Part shown: positions 53,620 through 61,534 of the stretch, one piece after another
Position numbering within the stretch: position 1 is the first letter of the stretch
Layout of the letters: each line of letters opens with the position of its first letter
Origin: Neorhizobium galegae
Lineage (GTDB): Bacteria > Pseudomonadota > Alphaproteobacteria > Rhizobiales > Rhizobiaceae
Assembly (NCBI RefSeq): GCF_017877135.1
Contig: NZ_JAGIPH010000008.1
Span: forward strand, 144,537 to 208,536
Direction of reading: 5' to 3'
Length of the DNA stretch: 64,000 nt
Notes under the pieces: model-generated
What the model was told of the DNA's origin: nothing
Databases searched by the model: none
Seen by the model: only the letters and a program-made list of their open reading frames with translations
Translations under genes and position numbers: made by a program

Positions 53620-54699
53620 ATGGATAGCGCACCTATGCGCAAAATCATCCATGTCGATATGGATGCCTTTTATGCCTCGGTCGAGCAGCGCGACAATCCC
53701 GACTTGCGCGGACGACCACTGGCCGTCGGCGGATCCGCCGCACGCGGTGTCGTGGCGGCGGCAAGCTATGAGGCGCGAGCCTTCGGCGTGCATTCGGCTA
53801 TGCCGTCGGTGACGGCGAAGCGCAAATGCCCTGATCTGATTTTCGTGCCCCCGCGCTTCGAGGTTTATCGGCAGGTATCGCAGCAGATCCGGGAGATCTT
53901 TGCGGACTATACACCGCTGATCGAGCCGCTTTCACTCGACGAGGCTTATCTCGATGTGACCGAGAACCTGAAGGCCATGGAGATCGCAACCGAGATTGCA
54001 TTGGAGATCAGAGCGAAGATCAAGGCCGTCACTGGCCTCAACGCATCGGCCGGTATTTCCTACAACAAATCCCTGGCCAAGATGGCGAGCGACCTGAACA
54101 AGCCGAACGGCCAGGCGGTCATCACGCCGAAGAACGGCCCGGGCTTTGTTGAGGCCCTCCCCGTCAAGAAATTCCATGGGTTGGGACCGGCTACAGCTGA
54201 GCGGATGAAACGGCATGGCATCGAGACCGGGCTTGATCTGAAATCGAAGTCGCTTGCCTTCCTTCAGCAGCATTTTGGAAAGTCTGGTCCGTATTTCTAC
54301 GGCATCGCGCGCGGCATAGACGAGCGGCAGGTCAGGCCCGACCGGATCCGCAAGTCCGTTGGCGCCGAAGACACGTTTGTCGACGATATCGATGATCTCG
54401 ATCTCGCCAAAGCCGAACTGCGGCCATTGGCCGAGAAAGTCTGGAGGTATTGCGCGGCGCACGACATCACGGGGAAGACCGTGACGGTCAAAATCAAATA
54501 TTCGGATTTCAGCCAGGCGACGCGCAGCAAAACACTCTCTGGCCCCGTCGCGGATATCGACATGGTGCTGGAGATTGCTGAGATCCTGATCGCCTCGGTA
54601 TTCCCGTTCAAACGGCCCGTGCGGCTGCTGGGGATCACTTTGTCATCGCTGAACACCGACGAGAGTGAGCAGACACCGCAGCTGGTTCTTGGCCTTTGA
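53620..54699 (+). CDS. dinB: DNA polymerase IV
   Basis: A 359-residue Y-family translesion polymerase. The catalytic carboxylates are in 'HVDMDAFYASVEQRDNPDL' (near the N-terminus) and 'EPLSLDEAYLDVT' (about residue 105). The thumb helix-hairpin-helix ('KFHGLGPATAERMKRHGI') and little-finger domain ('GAEDTFVDDIDDL') follow. There is no obvious beta-clamp motif beyond 'QLVLGL' at the end, which fits the clamp-binding consensus. ATG 53635 is an alternative start. It follows SRAP and a helicase tail, a DNA-damage cluster now partly decayed. Confidence 0.93.
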   Translation: MDSAPMRKIIHVDMDAFYASVEQRDNPDLRGRPLAVGGSAARGVVAAASYEARAFGVHSAMPSVTAKRKCPDLIFVPPRFEVYRQVSQQIREIFADYTPLIEPLSLDEAYLDVTENLKAMEIATEIALEIRAKIKAVTGLNASAGISYNKSLAKMASDLNKPNGQAVITPKNGPGFVEALPVKKFHGLGPATAERMKRHGIETGLDLKSKSLAFLQQHFGKSGPYFYGIARGIDERQVRPDRIRKSVGAEDTFVDDIDDLDLAKAELRPLAEKVWRYCAAHDITGKTVTVKIKYSDFSQATRSKTLSGPVADIDMVLEIAEILIASVFPFKRPVRLLGITLSSLNTDESEQTPQLVLGL

Positions 54700-54717
54700 T
54701 GCGACGGCCCTGAAAAC

Positions 54718-54872
54718 GAAAAAGCCCGCCGCGGGAGGAGGTGCGGCAGGCTTTCCGAAATCATTGAACAGCGGCCGGGAGGAGGAGTGCCGATGTTCTG
54801 ACAGACGCCCCATGGGAGGAGGAGTGGGCCGTCCGAGGTCGAAGCTATGCGGGAGGAGGTGCATCGCTTCGG
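54718..54872 (-). ncRNA. alpha-r14-type small RNA with four anti-Shine-Dalgarno motifs
   Basis: Read on the minus strand, CCTCCTCCC occurs four times (plus-strand 54851-54859, 54814-54822, 54777-54785, 54733-54741), each exposed between short inverted repeats. The first hairpin is GAAGCGATGC/GCATAGCTTC (54841-54870). The last is the terminator GCCTGCCGC/GCGGCGGGC (54724-54751) followed by a T-run. This is the known plan of rhizobial alpha-r14 RNAs such as NfeR1, which block ribosome-binding sites of transporter mRNAs. The 5' end near 54872 is estimated. It is convergent with dinB. Confidence 0.82.
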
Positions 54873-55003
54873 TGAAAACAAGATACCAAATCTCAGCGCA
54901 CATTAAATGGACTTTGCCGCACTGCAGCCATGCACAAAACGCAAGGCCGTTTTCCAGAGGAGAGAAATCTTTCATTCAGCGCTTCGGGGCAGGCCAGATA
55001 CAG

Positions 55004-55028
55004 AAACGCCCGCGTCTTCGGCGGGCGT
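55004..55028 (-). terminator. Intrinsic terminator of the DUF1127 gene
   Basis: Stem ACGCCCGC/GCGGGCGT (55006-55013 and 55021-55028), loop GTCTTCG; on the minus strand it is followed by TTTCTGT. It lies about 30 bases past the DUF1127 stop. Confidence 0.72.
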
Positions 55029-55059
55029 AGTGTCATCAGTATGGGCAGGAAAAGGCCGC

Positions 55060-55206
55060 TTAGCGAGCGACCGACTGGCGCGCAACGTTGTAGATGTCAG
55101 CGCGATCGATACCCAGGTCCTGCAGTTCGCGCGAGCTCATGCGGCCGAGTTCGGTAATGGTCTGACGGTACTTGCGCCAGTTGTTGAAAGAGCGTGCTAC
55201 GTTCAT
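55060..55206 (-). CDS. DUF1127 small arginine-rich protein
   Basis: A 48-residue protein (MNVARSFNNWRKYRQTITEL, then GRMSSRELQDLGIDRADI). The second half is the DUF1127/YjiS helix pair 'L..MS..EL.DLGI.R.DI'. It has AAGGGGATCATC before ATG 55206. In Agrobacterium and Rhodobacter such proteins bind RNA or influence phosphate metabolism and small-RNA control, so its place beside a small RNA gene is notable but may be chance. Reading further upstream gives a longer frame that lacks any such conserved part. Confidence 0.9.
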   Translation of the reverse strand: MNVARSFNNWRKYRQTITELGRMSSRELQDLGIDRADIYNVARQSVAR

Positions 55207-55412
55207 GATGATCCCCTTTCGTGAGGTCTCTTGACGCCAGCAACCTTGCCTTGGTTCCAACGTCGTTTCGATGATTGGAATATAGGCTTTCGGCCAACGG
55301 GCGATAAGGCACAAGGTCTCAGGTCGGCCATGCGTCCACAGCATGGGTCCACTCAAAGGATTAGCTGAAGGTGGCAATCAGGCTCGGAGGCATTGAGGCG
55401 CTTGACGGGAGG

Positions 55413-56648
55413 TCAGCCTCTGGATTTTGGCCTTCGCTGCTTCTGCTCTAAGCTTGATGCCCGTGCAAGCAGTTGATGGACCTTGGCCGGCGCATAGAGA
55501 TCATCCAGCAGCAGATAGGCTGCGCCAAAAAGCGCCGTGTCCTCATGGACTGAGGAAAGTGTAATTGTGAGTTCGCGCGTGGCAAGGGGAAGACAGCGTT
55601 GGTAAACCAGTTCTCGGATGCCTGACAGCAGGGTTTCTCCCGCCCGCGCCAGGGTTCCGCCGATAACGATCACGCCCGGATTGAGAATGCTGACGGCATC
55701 GGCAATGACTTCGCCGATGATTCGGCCAGCCTCTCGCACCAGCATCAGCGCCTCAGGCTTGCGCTGCTCGACGAGATCGATGACATCGCGGGCTGTTTCG
55801 GTGGGGATGCCGCGCTGCGTCAGGTCGCGGGCAATTGCCCAGCCCGCGGCGCGGGCCTCCACGCAGCCGAACTTGCCGCAACGGCACAGCGGAGCGTCGT
55901 TGGACACAAACTGGATATGACCGATATCGCCGGCCGCCCCCTGGGCGCCGCGAAAGAGGCGTCCGCCGGCAATCATGCCGCTGCCGATCCCCGTGCCCAC
56001 CTTGACGAACAGCATGTCGTCCTCGGCTGGCAGCCGGTGCTTCTGCTCGAACACCGTCATGAGGTTCACGTCATTTTCGACGAAGACCGGAACCCCGAAG
56101 CGCGCACCGAGCCAGCCGATGATATCGAAATCGTCCCAGCCCTGCAGAACGGAGGGGCCAGCGACACGACCACGCTTGAAATCCACCGGGGTCGGTAGGC
56201 TGAGGCTGATGCCGAACAGGAGCCCGCGTGCGCTGCCCGCTTCTGCCGCCAGGGCCTGAAAGGCGCTGGCGATCGCCTCCAGCGTTGCCTCCGGGCCGGC
56301 CGGAAGCGCAAAAGGCACGGTTGCCTGGGCAAAGATGGCCGGTGACAGGTCCATGGCTGCGAGGTGGATATGGGTTTCGCCGATATTGGCCACCAGCACG
56401 AAGCCGCTTGCGGGATTGATCTCGAGAATGCGTGTCGGGCGCCCGCCGCTGCGCAGCGTCTCCTCCGTTTCGCGCACGAGGCCGTGCGCCAGCAAGGCCG
56501 CCAGCCTCTGCGTCACCGTCACCCGCGAAAGGCCCGAGGCCTTGAGCAGCTCCGCGCGCGAGGCGGCGCTCTGTGACGCGATCAGTGACAGAATGGCCCC
56601 TGCCCCGTCGAGCGACGGCAGACCACGCCGACCTTCGTGCATTTTCAT
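55413..56648 (-). CDS. ROK-family transcriptional repressor
   Basis: A 411-residue NagC/XylR-type regulator. The N-terminal winged helix is at about residues 15-75 ('SRAELLKASGLSRVTVTQRLAALLAHGLV'). The ROK sugar-binding domain has 'GTGIGSGMIAGGRLFRGAQGAAGDIGHIQF' and the zinc motif 'CRCGKFGCVEA'. It is divergent from the FGGY kinase gene, and palindromes TTATGTA-N8-TACATAA and TTTTGCA-N8-TACAAAA stand before the two putative transcription starts. It probably represses the locus until the substrate or its phosphate binds. Confidence 0.88.
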   Translation of the reverse strand: MKMHEGRRGLPSLDGAGAILSLIASQSAASRAELLKASGLSRVTVTQRLAALLAHGLVRETEETLRSGGRPTRILEINPASGFVLVANIGETHIHLAAMDLSPAIFAQATVPFALPAGPEATLEAIASAFQALAAEAGSARGLLFGISLSLPTPVDFKRGRVAGPSVLQGWDDFDIIGWLGARFGVPVFVENDVNLMTVFEQKHRLPAEDDMLFVKVGTGIGSGMIAGGRLFRGAQGAAGDIGHIQFVSNDAPLCRCGKFGCVEARAAGWAIARDLTQRGIPTETARDVIDLVEQRKPEALMLVREAGRIIGEVIADAVSILNPGVIVIGGTLARAGETLLSGIRELVYQRCLPLATRELTITLSSVHEDTALFGAAYLLLDDLYAPAKVHQLLARASSLEQKQRRPKSRG

Positions 56649-56722
56649 CCCGATCTCCCCTCACGGACAGGCTGTAGCGCGAACCCCGGCGAAGATAAAG
56701 CACTGCGCGACAAATTCACATC

Positions 56723-56744
56723 TTATGTAAAGAAAAATACATAA
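56723..56744. promoter_or_regulatory. Likely ROK operator 1
   Basis: Perfect inverted repeat TTATGTA (56723-56729), 8-base spacer AAGAAAAA, TACATAA (56738-56744), in the divergent region between the ROK gene and the FGGY kinase gene. A/T-rich palindromes with this geometry are typical ROK operators. A matching element lies at 58364-58385. Confidence 0.72.
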
Positions 56745-56799
56745 CCTATTGCACTTGACGTGCTTGCCTGTACCCTTTGCGCTGTTTGCGGGAGGCATC

Positions 56800-58404
56800 A
56801 TGGCAACCTATCTCATAGGACTGGATTTCGGTTCCGAACAGGCGCGTGGCGTGCTGGTGGATGTGGCGACAGGCGTCCAGGTCGCCGATCACGTCCATGC
56901 CTATCGTCATGGCATCCTGACGTATGCGCTGCCCGATGGTCGTCCGCTGCCGGCCGGCTTTGCGCTTCAAGTGGCGGATGATTACCTGGAGGCGGCACGC
57001 GCTATCCTGTCGGCCATAGGGCGCGGCCGCGTGGTGGAGGGGATCGGGGTCGGATTTACGGCCAGTTCACCGCTTCCCGCCCGCGCCGACGGCACGCCGC
57101 TGTCGTGCCTTCACCCCGAGGCAGCCCACAGCTATGTGAAACTGTGGAAGCACAATGCCCAAGCCTATGCCGACGCTATTACCGCCTCCCATGGACCGTC
57201 ACTGGCAAATTTCGGCGGCAAGGTATCCGGCGAATGGCTTCTGGCCAAGGCGGCCCAAATGGCCGCCGAAGCGCCGGATCTCTGGGCGCGGACCGACCGC
57301 TTTATCGAAAGTGGTGACTGGCTGGTCTGGCAATTGACGGGCAGCGAGCGGCGCAGCCTTGGCTTTGCCGCCTACAAGGCGCAGTATGCACCGGGCCTCG
57401 GCTATCCTGAGGGTTCGGTGCCGGGTCTGGCAAGCCGCCTCTCGCAGCCTTTGCCCGTTGGCTCCCCTGCGGGTGGCCTGTCGGCCGCATGGCGGGAGCA
57501 GACGGGCATTCTGGGCTCCGCCAGCGTGGCCGTTGCCGTGATTGATGGGCATGTCGTCCTGCCGGCCATTGGTGCGGTGTCGTCCGGCTGTTTCGTCGGA
57601 GCCTTGGGCACATCGGCCGCCTATCTCTATCTGTCGGATGTCGAGCGGCCGCTTCCGCCTGGCATCGAGGGGATGGCCTTCGATGGTTCGGTGCGCGATC
57701 TCTGGTGCTATGAGGCGGGTCAGCCGAGTTTCGGTGACACGCTGGCCTGGTTCGCCAGAACCTTTTCGCGCGGGGAGAGCTTGGAGGAGAGCTTCCGGGT
57801 CTACAATGCCGAAGCCGCAAAGCTTGCGCCCATGGCCGGGCGGCTCGTAGCGCTCGACTGGTGGGGCGGCAACCGCGTGCCGTTTGCCGATGGCAATCTC
57901 AGCGGCCTCCTCGCCGGCCTGACGCGTCAGACGACATCGGCCGAAATCTATCTCAGCCTGATGGAGGCGCTCTGCTTTGGGGCGCGTGCGGTGTTTGATC
58001 TTATCCGCCAAAACGGCCTTGTGCCCGAGCGCGTGCTGATGGCAAGCGGCCTCGCCCGCGCCAATCCGCACCTCATCCAGATCCTCGCCGACGTGCTCAA
58101 TCGGCCCATCGACGTTCCGCAGATGGAACATGCCACGGCCGTCGGAGCAGCGATCCACGGCGCGGTTGCTGCCGGAACCGTTTCCACCTATGCCGAAGGG
58201 GCCAACCGATTTGGCGCGCGCCAGATCGCACGGATTTTGCCGCGGCTGCCGGCTGTCGAACTCTATGAGGCAGGCTATGGCATCTATCAGGCGCTCGCGC
58301 GTCAGGACACAGTGCACGACGCCCTGCATGCTCTGCGCGCACTGCCTGCGCTTCCGACTCCTTTTTTGCAAGAAAATATACAAAAGTCTGCTTTTCGTGT
58401 TTGA
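56800..58404 (+). CDS. FGGY-family ketose kinase (ribulokinase-like)
   Basis: A 534-residue sugar kinase of the AraB branch of FGGY. It has the N-terminal phosphate motif 'IGLDFGSEQARGVLVDV', the 'GVGFTASSPLPARADGTPL' segment, 'HPEAAHSYVKLWKHNAQAYADAI', 'GALGTSAAYLYLS' and the C-terminal 'MASGLARANPHLIQILADVLNRPI' with 'ATAVGAAIHGAVAAG'. It should phosphorylate a ketose or pentulose with ATP. ATG 56800 follows GGGAGG. Although ribulokinase-like, the operon has no arabinose isomerase or epimerase, so L-ribulose is not the certain substrate. Its stop codon overlaps the -35 box of the next gene's promoter. Confidence 0.85.
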   Translation: MATYLIGLDFGSEQARGVLVDVATGVQVADHVHAYRHGILTYALPDGRPLPAGFALQVADDYLEAARAILSAIGRGRVVEGIGVGFTASSPLPARADGTPLSCLHPEAAHSYVKLWKHNAQAYADAITASHGPSLANFGGKVSGEWLLAKAAQMAAEAPDLWARTDRFIESGDWLVWQLTGSERRSLGFAAYKAQYAPGLGYPEGSVPGLASRLSQPLPVGSPAGGLSAAWREQTGILGSASVAVAVIDGHVVLPAIGAVSSGCFVGALGTSAAYLYLSDVERPLPPGIEGMAFDGSVRDLWCYEAGQPSFGDTLAWFARTFSRGESLEESFRVYNAEAAKLAPMAGRLVALDWWGGNRVPFADGNLSGLLAGLTRQTTSAEIYLSLMEALCFGARAVFDLIRQNGLVPERVLMASGLARANPHLIQILADVLNRPIDVPQMEHATAVGAAIHGAVAAGTVSTYAEGANRFGARQIARILPRLPAVELYEAGYGIYQALARQDTVHDALHALRALPALPTPFLQENIQKSAFRV

Positions 58405-58429
58405 CAATAGACCTATCCGGTGTCCTAAT
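58364..58429 (+). promoter_or_regulatory. Likely ROK operator 2 and promoter of the transporter genes
   Basis: Inverted repeat TTTTGCA (58364-58370), 8-base spacer AGAAAATA, TACAAAA (58379-58385), same geometry and similar half-sites as operator 1. It is followed by TTGACA (58401-58406), 17 bases and CCTAAT (58424-58429), a plausible sigma-70 promoter for the binding protein gene. The operator lies inside the last codons of the kinase gene. Confidence 0.62.
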
Positions 58430-58507
58430 CCCCTCAGCCTTTGAGGAGAGGCAGGCCGTATCGAAGCTGGGAGGCTCGGCGGCATTTTGGAACTTTGGGA
58501 GGAATTC

Positions 58508-59521
58508 ATGTCGCAGAATTGCAGTCGCACCCCCGTGCGCGCCCACGGGCTCAAGCTTGGCGTTGCCGCCCTTGGGCTCGTCATCGGCGCCTCGTTCGGC
58601 GCCGGACAGGCCGCCGCCGAGGATGTCATTGTCGGCCTCGTCACCAAGACCGAGGTCAATCCCTTCTTTGCCAAGATGCGCCAGGCGGCCGAGGCTCGCG
58701 CCAAGGAAAAGAAGGTCAAGCTCATCGCCCGCGCCGGCAAGTTCGACGGCGACAATGAGGGCCAGGTGGCTGCGATCGAGGATCTGATCAGCGCCGGCGC
58801 CAAGGGAATTCTCGTCACGCCGAACAATTCGTCCGGCATGCTTGGCGTCATCAAGAAGGCCCGCGCTGCCGGCGTTCTGGTGATCGCGCTTGATACGGCA
58901 ACCGATCCCGCCGATGCCGTGGATGCGACCTTTGCGACGGACAATTTCGAGGCTGGCGTCCAGCAGGGCACCTATGCCCGCAAGGCCATGGGTGACAAGA
59001 AGGCCGTGGTGGCCATGCTGGACGGAACGCCGGGCGGCACAGTCGATACGTTCCGCCACGACGGCTATCTGAAGGGCTTCGGCATCAAGGCCGGCGACCC
59101 CTCGATTGCCGGTGCCGCCATCACCAACGGGGCGCAGGACAAGGGCCAGGTGGGCATGGAAAACCTTCTTTCCAAGAATGGCGACATCAACGCCGTCTAC
59201 ACGATCAACGAGCCGGCCGCGGCCGGCGCCTTTGCCGCGCTTAAATCCTTCGGCAAGGAAAAGGACGTCATGCTGACCTCGATCGACGGCGGCTGCGCCG
59301 GCGTGCGGGATGTCAAGGATGGCAAGATCGCCGCCACCGTCATGCAGTTCCCTTACAAGATGGCCTCGATGGGTGTCGATGCCGTGGTGGAATATGCAGC
59401 GACCGGCAAAAAGCCGAGTGGCTTCGTCAACACCGGCTCCTTCCTCATCACCGACAAGCCGGTCCAGGGGCTGGAATCCAAGGACACCGCCTGGGGCCTC
59501 AAGAACTGCTGGGGCGACTGA
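58508..59521 (+). CDS. Sugar ABC transporter periplasmic binding protein (FrcB-like)
   Basis: A 337-residue protein of the periplasmic-binding-protein type 4 family. The signal peptide is about residues 1-38 (to QAAA-ED). 'VIVGLVTKTEVNPFFAKMRQAAEA' opens the mature part, with 'GAKGILVTPNNSSGMLGVIKKARAAGVLVIALDTATDP' and 'TSIDGGCAGVRDVKDG' further on. These features resemble FrcB, the fructose binder of Sinorhizobium. GGGAGGAATTC stands before ATG 58508. The neighbouring enzymes suggest a ketose or sugar alcohol as ligand. Confidence 0.88.
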   Translation: MSQNCSRTPVRAHGLKLGVAALGLVIGASFGAGQAAAEDVIVGLVTKTEVNPFFAKMRQAAEARAKEKKVKLIARAGKFDGDNEGQVAAIEDLISAGAKGILVTPNNSSGMLGVIKKARAAGVLVIALDTATDPADAVDATFATDNFEAGVQQGTYARKAMGDKKAVVAMLDGTPGGTVDTFRHDGYLKGFGIKAGDPSIAGAAITNGAQDKGQVGMENLLSKNGDINAVYTINEPAAAGAFAALKSFGKEKDVMLTSIDGGCAGVRDVKDGKIAATVMQFPYKMASMGVDAVVEYAATGKKPSGFVNTGSFLITDKPVQGLESKDTAWGLKNCWGD

Positions 59522-59702
59522 TCCGCTTCCTCCCGGCGGGATCACGTTTCGCTGCTGCCGCCCTTTCCCGCTGCTCCGATCCGGCGGGAAAGACCGGCAC
59601 GGATCGTGATCCCTGCCGGAGGGGCGCCGCCCGCCCCCGGTTGCCCGCCGTGCCGCCGATCGTGGCAAAGCGGCGTGCGGCATCTCCCAGCACGAGGTAT
59701 CC
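59522..59702 (+). other. GC-rich spacer between binding protein and permease genes
   Basis: About 180 bases that can fold into several GC-rich hairpins; for example the two similar segments TCCCGGCGGGA (59533-59543) and TCCGGCGGGAA (59579-59589) are each partly self-complementary. No protein features. Such spacers often stabilise the binding-protein mRNA and lower downstream expression. Confidence 0.35.
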
Positions 59703-60689
59703 ATGAGCACCGTCATTCCCTCTTCCCCCGAGCCGAAAGCGAGCTTGAAGGCGCGCATCCTCGGCACGCCGTCGGCAGGGCCCTTCCTTGTCCTCCTGGC
59801 GTTCGGCCTGATCTTCGCGCTCACCAATCCGCGCTTCCTTGCCACCCACAATCTGTCGATCATCCTGCAGCAGACCGTCATCATCGGCGTGCTCGCTATC
59901 GGCCAGACGCTTGTCATCCTGACGGCGGGCATTGATCTTGCGGTCGGTGCCATCTGCGTGCTCGGCACCATCATTGCCGGCAAGATGGTAAATCTCGGCT
60001 ATGATCCGGTGCTTTCCATGGGCTTTGCCATTCTGGTCTGCACCGCGGCCGGGCTTTCCGCCGGAGGCCTGATCAGTGCGCTGAGGCTTCCGCCCTTCAT
60101 CGTCACGCTCGGCATCCTCGGCATTCTGACGGCCGCCCTGCGGCTGATTTCCGCCGGCGGCGCCTTTGCAGTGCGCGATCCCTTCCTCGCCTGGACCGGC
60201 AACACGCTGAAGCTTGGCGGCTTCGTTTTAACCTATGGCGTCCTGATCATGGTCGCCCTCTACGCTATCGTCTGGTACCTGCTCAACGAGACCAAGTGGG
60301 GCCGCCACGTCTATGCCATCGGCAACAGCCCGGAGGCGGCCCGTCTCGTCGGCATTCCGGTGCGCCGGCATCTCCTGTCGGTCTATCTCGCCGCCGGTCT
60401 CATCTACGGGATCGGCGCCTGGCTGGCGCTCGGCCGCATCCCCAATGCCGATCCCAACGCCATGCAGACCGCCAACCTGGATTCCATCACGGCCGTGGTC
60501 ATCGGCGGCACCAGCCTGTTCGGCGGCCGCGGCGGCCTCATCGGCACGCTGATCGGCGCCCTCATCGTCGGCGTGTTGCGAAACGGACTGACACTCGCCG
60601 GCATCGACCCGCTCTGGCAGGACCTCGTCACCGGCATTCTCGTCATCATTGCCGTGGCGCTCGACCAGATGTCCCGGAGGAGGAACTGA
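59703..60689 (+). CDS. Sugar ABC transporter permease (FrcC/RbsC-like)
   Basis: A 328-residue branched-chain/ribose-type (BPD_transp_2) permease with about nine to ten membrane helices. Typical segments are 'NLSIILQQTVIIGVLAIGQTLVILTAGIDLAVGAI', 'LRLPPFIVTLGILGI', 'WGRHVYAIGNSPEAARLVGI' and 'AVVIGGTSLFGGRGGLIGTLIGALIVGVLRNGL'. The ATG shares a short gap after the spacer and the stop overlaps the start of the ATPase gene (TGATG). With the binding protein and ATPase it forms one importer. Confidence 0.92.
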   Translation: MSTVIPSSPEPKASLKARILGTPSAGPFLVLLAFGLIFALTNPRFLATHNLSIILQQTVIIGVLAIGQTLVILTAGIDLAVGAICVLGTIIAGKMVNLGYDPVLSMGFAILVCTAAGLSAGGLISALRLPPFIVTLGILGILTAALRLISAGGAFAVRDPFLAWTGNTLKLGGFVLTYGVLIMVALYAIVWYLLNETKWGRHVYAIGNSPEAARLVGIPVRRHLLSVYLAAGLIYGIGAWLALGRIPNADPNAMQTANLDSITAVVIGGTSLFGGRGGLIGTLIGALIVGVLRNGLTLAGIDPLWQDLVTGILVIIAVALDQMSRRRN

Positions 60690-61483
60690 TGTCGGACGTA
60701 AACAATTCCCAGTCAATGGCTACCACATCAGCGCCCATCGTGCTGGAAGCCCGCAACGTCACCAAGACCTATGGCCATGTCACAGCACTTGCCGGCGTCG
60801 ATTTCGAGCTGCGCGCCGGCGAGATCCTGGCCGTGGTCGGTGACAATGGCGCGGGAAAGAGCACGCTGATCAAGGCGCTGACCGGCGCGCTGCACCCGAC
60901 CAGTGGCGAGATCCTGCTCGACGGCAGGCCGGTGAACTTCAAGGGGCCGCTCGATGCCCGCCATGCCGGCATCGAAACGGTCTACCAAGACCTCGCCATG
61001 GCGCCGGCGCTCGATATTGCCTCCAACCTGTTTCTCGGCCGCGAACTGCGGGCACCCGGTATTTTGGGCCAGGTTTTTCGCCGGCTCGACAAGAAGCGCA
61101 TGCGCGAGGAAGCCAGGCGCGCCATGAGCGAGCTGAAGTTCCGCCTTCCCTCCATCGACAACCCGGTGGAAGCTCTGTCCGGCGGCCAGAGGCAGGGGGT
61201 GGCCGTTGCACGCGCTGCCCTCTTTGCCCGCAAGCTGGTCATCATGGACGAGCCGACGGCAGCCCTTGGCGTGCGCGAAACCGGGCAGGTGCTGGAACTG
61301 ATCCGCTCCATCCGCGAGCGCGGCCTCGCCGTCGTCCTCATCAGCCACAACATGCCCAACGTTTTCGACATCGCCGATCGCATCCACATCATGCGTCTTG
61401 GCCGGCGGGCTGCCGTCGTCACCCCGAAGACCCATTCCATGAACGATGTCGTCGCCATCATGACCGGCGCAGCCACGGCCTGA
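60689..61483 (+). CDS. Sugar ABC transporter ATPase (single-domain, FrcA-like)
   Basis: A 264-residue ATPase. Walker A is 'GDNGAGKST', the Q-loop region 'GIETVYQDLAMAPALDIASNLFLGREL', signature 'LSGGQRQGV', Walker B 'KLVIMDEPTAALGV' and the H-loop 'VLISHNMPNVF'. It has only one ABC domain, like FrcA of the fructose transporter, unlike the double-domain RbsA/MglA. ATG 60689 overlaps the permease stop and has GGAGGAGGAACTG upstream; the frame is open further up but the extension lacks features. Confidence 0.92.
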   Translation: MSDVNNSQSMATTSAPIVLEARNVTKTYGHVTALAGVDFELRAGEILAVVGDNGAGKSTLIKALTGALHPTSGEILLDGRPVNFKGPLDARHAGIETVYQDLAMAPALDIASNLFLGRELRAPGILGQVFRRLDKKRMREEARRAMSELKFRLPSIDNPVEALSGGQRQGVAVARAALFARKLVIMDEPTAALGVRETGQVLELIRSIRERGLAVVLISHNMPNVFDIADRIHIMRLGRRAAVVTPKTHSMNDVVAIMTGAATA

Positions 61484-61534
61484 AGCGCCGTCTGCCGCTG
61501 CGGACCGCGCACCCCCACGAACGGAGCCTCATCC

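Noticed and set aside
54700..54870. Purine-rich GGGAGGAGG repeats as plus-strand ribosome-binding sites or a repeat array
   Set aside because: No start codons follow at suitable distance; on the minus strand the motifs fall into hairpin loops and end in a terminator, so a small RNA explains them better. Spacing and flanks exclude a CRISPR array.
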